DNA from: Cycas panzhihuaensis
Lineage: Eukaryota > Cycadophyta
Direction of reading: 5' to 3'
Length of the DNA: 64,000 nucleotides
Assembly: GCA_023213395.1 (NCBI GenBank)
Contig: CM041465.1
Location: forward strand, 14,136,001-14,200,000
Made by a program: the position numbers and the translations under genes. Positions 59,331-64,000 of the stretch are shown piece after piece; within the stretch, counting starts at the first letter, position 1, and every line of letters begins with the position of its first letter. The notes under the pieces are model-generated. The model did not search any database. It was not told where the DNA came from and saw nothing but the letters and a program-made list of their open reading frames with translations.

Positions 59331-60520
59331 TCTAACTCACCCATAAATAAAGGACGTGGATTTAGTTGAAGTTGTCCCTTCATCATTAGGTTCTCTATCC
59401 ATTCCTATTTCCTCATATTTGATTGATTCTCTTTCAATTCCTTCTTCTTCTATTCTAGACAAGGAAATGGCTTCTCATTCTATCATACCTTATCAAGGTC
59501 TATTCCCAAGTGACCTTGTTGGCACATACTCTATTCATAGTTGTTTCTCACAGGTTTTGTGCTTGCCCCCAGGGATAAACTTAGTAGTTCCTTCTTTGAC
59601 CACTCACTTAGAAACTACTTCCTCTAGTGTTATTGTGCATAACTCATATGTTGCTACTTCCCCATCTTTCTCTCATTCCCCTTTCTTTAAGACATGGTTG
59701 AATAGGTATGAGAAGAAGATATTGTTACATTGACATCCAAATCTAGTATCAGATGATAAAGATGCTAGTTTACTCGATACAGGTCAAGCTAGATTTGGAA
59801 TCTCCACGTTGCTACAGGAAGTTAATTCTATTTCTACTCTCTCCTTACTTCACTGTCCTCATGTGGACCCTCTAGTATCTCTATTTATCTTAATACCTAG
59901 ATCACACTTTGATTATGGCATGTATAATCAAGAGTTTATTTAATCATTTTCTTTAATTTGGGAGTTTGTAGACAAGCCTATCCTCTTCTCTTAAGTTTCA
60001 TCAATCATAGAGTTTATGCCCACTCCAAACTCTTTGGTTGGTCCTTTTCCATCTTTTGTTTCTAAATTTGAGAACCTTCACCTCATCAATCTCTTTCACC
60101 TTGACCATTTTAAGAATGATGAAGTGATTGTTGAGTATTTAGCAGGCTTGTTGCATGGTTTTCCTCATGGACATCACAAGTTAGGGTTTTCTAAACTTAT
60201 AGTTAATCATTCTCAACCCAAGAGTCTATCTCTTCAATCAAACATGTTCCTTCTCACTTTGAGGAAGGTAATGCAATGCTTATGGAACAAACCATTGATG
60301 TAGATTTAGAGATAAAGGATACCCCTAAAATTATCATGTTGGGATCTAGTTGTACTCCCTAAGAGATCACTCAATTTAAAGATCTCTTCTATGAGTTCCC
60401 TCAAATTTTGCATGGGACTATAATGACATGCAAGGCCTTGACTCTCGAATAACTGAACACAATATCACCATTATTCCTAGCGCAAAACCCAAATAGCAAA
60501 AGAAATGCCCTATCCATACA
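59331..60520 (+). pseudogene. T4 protease-RT linker
   Basis: Ser/Thr/Pro-rich frames like the linker at 5,900-6,780 of T1. Landmark VEYLAGLLHGFPHGHHKLG near 60,128 corresponds to LEHLTGLVPNLPSGHHRLG in T1. Broken by stops and frameshifts. Confidence 0.6.
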
Positions 60521-61560
60521 AGTCTCTTTCTCTTTCCATTAAGTAAGAAGTGGAGAAGTTATTGGTAACTAGATTCATTGAGAGTGTTGATTACTCCGAA
60601 TAGGTCTTTAATATAGTTCTTGTAGCAAAAAAGAATGGTACAATTTAGATTTGTATTAACTTTTATAACATTAACGATGTATGTCCCAAAGATAATTTTC
60701 CTCTTCCTTTCGTTATTTAGATTTGGCACCAAAGAGCTAGTTTTAAGGTAATGTCTTTTATGAACATATTTTTAGGATACAATTAGATCTCTATTACACA
60801 TCGTGACCACCATAAGATTGCTTTCACCACTCCTTGGGCTACCTTCATCTACAAAGTCATGCTTTCAGATTAAAGAATGTTGGTGTGACATATCAAAGGG
60901 CTATGGTGCATATGTTCCATGACTTGATTGGAAATATTATTGCCATCTACTTAGATGATATGCTTGCCCTTTCACATCAGAGATCTGATCATTTACATGA
61001 TCTCAGAATTATTTTCTGGGTAGACTTGGTTTTTTAAGGTACTTCATCATTGACTTTGCCTTGGACGCTAAGCCTATCACTAATCTATTAAAGAAAGATG
61101 TTCAATTGCAATGGACTCCTTAAGTTTAAGAGTCTTTTGATAGGTTGAAGTAAGCCTTGGTTTCTTCTCCAGTTCTTGCTCTGCCAAGGTTTGATAAGCC
61201 ATTCATCCTATACACTTCAGCTATTGAGGAATCACTAGTAGGTATGTTAGCATAAGAAGATGATTTTGGTAAAGAGAGGGCTATATATTTCATTAGTAGG
61301 ACCCTTATGGCATCCAAGCTTCATTATCCTTTTCGTGAGAAAGAATGTTTTGCCTTAGTTTTTGCTACTAAGAAGCTTTGCCACATCCTCCTTGGGAATA
61401 GGGTCCACCTTATTGTCTAAACTAACCCCATAAGGTATTTACTTACTAAGTCTAACCTTACTGGCCGACTAGGTAAATGGTCCTTATTACTTCAAGAATT
61501 TGATTTATAAGTGATCAATAGAAAGTTTAAGAAAGGCATGGTCATTCTGGAGATCATGGC
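60521..61560 (+). pseudogene. T4 RT and RNase H
   Basis: RT: VAKKNGTI, PKDNFPLPF (about 60,690), the AFTTPWATF block (about 60,820) and the catalytic YLDDMLALS near 60,950. It is shortened relative to T1 between 61,010 and 61,020. RNase H: PFILYTSAIEESL (about 61,200), RAIYFISRTLMA, LLGNR and LLQEFDL (about 61,490). As in T1, the residue where Ty3/gypsy RNase H normally has its first Asp (xDAS) reads Ser. Many stops. Confidence 0.8.
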
Positions 61561-62900
61561 TAATGCCCCTCTTCCAAATTATGCTTGCTAACCTATTGAT
61601 GATTCCCTCCCAAATGAACATATCTTTTATATCTAGGGCATCCCTTCTGATGATCCATAGTATGGGAAGATTAGATTATATCTTCATGATTAATCTTTTC
61701 CTTCTCTTGTTACTTCAAAGAAGAGAAGATCAACTTGCACTATTGCTAGACAATATCTTTTGCTGGATGATACCCTGTACAAGTGTTATTTTAATGGAGT
61801 TCTACTAAGGTGCCTTTTACTTGATGAATATTTAGTCACTTTAATAGAATCTCATGAAGGTATATGTGGTGGGCACTTTGGTGGTTGATCAATGGTCTAA
61901 TGCATTCTTTGTATGGGTTATTATTGGCCCACCTTATTTAAGGATGTCCACTCCTATGTCCAAGGATACTAGAAATGCCAGTCCCACACAACTTTAATTC
62001 ATCATCGAGTGCAAGAAATGAAATTGATAGTTTCACCTTGGCATTTCTCCCAATGGGGTCTCTACCGCATTGGGCAGATCTTTCCAACGTCTTTAAATGG
62101 GCATAAATTCATTCTAACCATGACTGAATACTTTATGAAGTGGAGTAAAGCTATCCCATTGATCTCCACTATTGGAAGGATCATGGCTACCTTTATATTC
62201 CAATACATTATTTGTAGATTTGGGATACTGGATATTATCATTACTAATAAAGGAACTTTATTTTGCAATCCCCATGTTAGTGAACTATGTAGCAAGTTTC
62301 ATATTACCCATGGAATATCTGCCCCATATCATCCTCAGGTGCATGGCTAGGTGGAAGCATTTAACAAGATCTTAGATAAGATTTTGGCTAAGATTGTTGC
62401 TGCTTCTTATAGGGATTAGCACTCTTAATTATTTTCAGCATTATAGACCTATAAGACTACCATCAAAATTGCTATGGGTATGATGTCATTCTCTCTTATT
62501 TATGGTGTCGAAGCTATTTTACCATTAGAGGTTGAAATTCCTTCTCTACACATCTCATTAAAGGAATGTACTAACAAGTAGTTCCAAAGGGAATCTCACC
62601 TTTTGGAGCTGAAAAAGCTAGATGAGACTCGCTTACAAGCATTGTAAAATAATATTGCATCTAAAGTTAGGTTTCAAGCTGCACATGATAAGTAGTTTAG
62701 GCCTTGAAAGTTTAATATGGCTGATAAAGTTTTGAAATTGGAATATTTACATGATAGGCAATGAAAGTTTTATCCTAAATAGATAGGATCTTTCTTGGTA
62801 ATTGAGGATTTAACTAATGGAGCCTATTAGATTTTGACATTGGGAGGATTAGAGTTCAAGAGACTTGTTAATTCTCAATATTTGATAATATTTTATGTCT
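61561..62900 (+). pseudogene. T4 integrase
   Basis: Zinc-finger part ESHEGICGGHFGG near 61,850. Core: FSQWGLYRIGQIFP (about 62,048; Tyr where T1 has Asp), HKFILTMTEYFMKW, IITNKGTLFCNPHV (about 62,240; Asn for Asp) and HPQVHG*VEAFNKIL (about 62,330; Glu kept). The C-terminal part PLEVEIPSL, YLHDRQ and GAY*ILTLGGLEF matches T1. Two of three catalytic acids are lost. Confidence 0.82.
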
Positions 62901-63956
62901 AGCAGCATACATGTGACAACCTTTACAATGAGGATAAACTATGGCTCCAAAACTTGTACCTTTACCTAACGAGCTAAAACTATGGGTAAATCCTCTCTTT
63001 TAATATCGTTTTGGTTCCATGTGATAGATCCAACTCATGATCGTGTAAGTCGTCTATTCTTTCTAGCACTTATATTGATTATGAGTTTACCATCATTTGG
63101 ACCTTATTCTCTTTTGAGCTCTGTACTCAAAGGAGAACCTATGCATCCAACCTCATTGTATTTTGATCTTAGAAAGAGAAATACCTTCGTTAGCTTCGAG
63201 TATCCACTCATTCGTTGACAGTTTACTTTTATTTACCAGCTTGTTACCTTATTGATTCAAACCTTACTTTCATTTGCTAGTTAGTTACTTTGGCATTTCC
63301 TTCTTGGTCACATATCACCCATTGTGAATTATTTTTATTATCCTTAGTTCTCTTTATTATTCCTTTAGATTAGATACTCATTTTATCGCCTTCCCTTTAG
63401 GATTGGAGACACTGTGATTTTGATTTCTTCTTTTTCCTATGGTTCATTCCTTGAGAAGATTGGCCCCTTTCCCTTTTTAAGATTCTGTTAAAAAGGAGAA
63501 ATCCTTGCTGTGTTGAGTAGAAGAGTTTCTTAAGCAGATAATTATAATCCTGTTCTTATGAAAGGTGGAAGTAAAAAGTTAAAAAAAAAAAAGGTGAAGA
63601 AAAAAAAAATGATAGAAAGAGAAAGTTAAAAGAAAAGAAAAAGTGAGTTAATTATTTTTATCCTCTTATAATCTAGGGAAAATGGCATGACAACTTCATC
63701 CCCATCTATTTATCTATAGGTTGGGTTCATTTGGATGAGTCATTCAAGTTTTTTAGATCTAGCTACTTGGATCCACCGTGGCCTTAGTTATGATTGAACC
63801 CTACTTGACACTTTGATCATAATCATCTTACTTAGGTTCCTTCTTCTTTATTCATCACAGTCAGAGATCTACTTCTACCACCATCTCCTTATTGATTAAT
63901 TCTTACACCTTCTCTAATTGATCATATAATCTCTAAGTTTTGGTCCTTTTATTCCT
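62901..63956 (+). other. T4 spacer between integrase and aRH
   Basis: About 1.06 kb. Its first part resembles T1's post-integrase spacer (AAACTATG, TTTTGGTTCC words). No PMD or coiled-coil signature was found on the minus strand, so the antisense gene of T1 and T3 seems absent. A purine-rich tract lies at 63,560-63,647. Confidence 0.55.
63560..63647 (+). repeat. Purine-rich tract
   Basis: About 88 bases of almost only A and G (AAAGGTGGAAG, A12GGTGAAG, GAAAGAGAAAG), broken by a few T. Confidence 0.85.
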
Positions 63957-64000
63957 ATGGCATTGAGTATCTTTACTAATGGGGGTAGTAGAGGAAACCC
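63957..64000 (+). pseudogene. T4 additional RNase H (aRH), first residues only
   Basis: In frame from an ATG at 63,957: MALSIFTNGGSRGNP, cut by the window end. This matches IFTDGGSRGNPGP of T1 except that the first catalytic Asp reads Asn. It shows that aRH follows integrase in T4 as well. Confidence 0.75.

Larger units (their letters stand above)
53800..64000 (+). mobile_element. T4: Tat-type element, plus strand, 3' end beyond window
   Basis: A 5' LTR-like region (about 53,800-56,180) is followed by a Pro/Ser-rich gag, protease, RT, RNase H and integrase, and then the start of an aRH at the window edge. Codons are heavily damaged, with many TAG/TAA at former Gln and Trp positions. Similarity to T1 pol is obvious but diverged. 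The left edge is uncertain by about 100 bp, and no TSD was found. Confidence 0.78.

Noticed and set aside
60521-62900. Endogenous pararetrovirus
   Set aside because: RT-RNase H is followed by a zinc-finger integrase and flanked by LTR-like sequence, which is Ty3/gypsy. No movement or coat protein motifs are seen.
1-64000. CRISPR arrays, rRNA or tRNA genes
   Set aside because: No regular direct-repeat/spacer pattern and no rRNA stretch. The tRNA-like words are primer-binding sites of LTR elements.

Overview
The window is nuclear DNA of a seed plant. It is a dense nest of LTR retrotransposons around one host gene, a three-exon R2R3-MYB transcription factor at 22,995-24,389. The plant-type MYB introns, the Ty3/gypsy Tat-type and Ty1/copia elements, the layered insertions and the scarcity of host genes suggest a large, TE-rich genome, possibly a gymnosperm. 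I cannot name the species.

Layout. (T1) 1-16,616, + strand: a GC-richer Tat-type Ty3/gypsy element whose 5' end lies outside the window. Its interior is tandemly duplicated with a period near 5.76 kb, so there are two pol copies (1-3,663 and 5,320-9,436). Downstream of integrase it carries an antisense gene (plant-mobile-domain halves, a 113-nt intron and a coiled-coil tail), then a sense second RNase H domain (aRH), then a 2.6-kb 3' LTR. 16,617-26,449 is old AT-rich DNA with two copia fragments and the MYB gene. (G1) 26,455-33,187, - strand: a decayed Ty3/gypsy element with both LTRs, a target-site duplication (TSD), a primer-binding site (PBS) and a polypurine tract (PPT). (T3) about 33,891-53,790, - strand: a second Tat element with the same aRH plus antisense-PMD arrangement. 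Its 3' LTR is split into three pieces by two copia elements, C1 (35,421-43,396) and C2 (44,069-49,322), and its interior holds a copia solo LTR (C3, 50,283-50,945). C1 is itself interrupted by a Tat solo LTR (T2, 37,593-40,220). (T4) about 53,800-64,000, + strand: a third, heavily mutated Tat element with 5' LTR, gag, PR, RT, RH and INT. The start of its aRH is cut by the window edge, and it has no antisense gene between INT and aRH.

How the parts fit. PR-RT-RH-INT is the replication machinery of each element. In the Tat copies the first RNase H lacks the usual first catalytic Asp, while the added aRH in T1 keeps all four acidic residues. This fits replacement of the old RNase H by the new one. 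The antisense PMD/coiled-coil gene is a passenger or accessory gene conserved in position and sequence between T1 and T3. The most unusual content is this compound architecture: aRH placed after integrase, and a spliced antisense PMD gene between INT and aRH in two of the three copies that can be assessed.

Boundaries supported by TSDs (G1, C1, C2, C3, T2) are firm. Those of T3 and T4 come from LTR-to-LTR similarity read by eye and are approximate.
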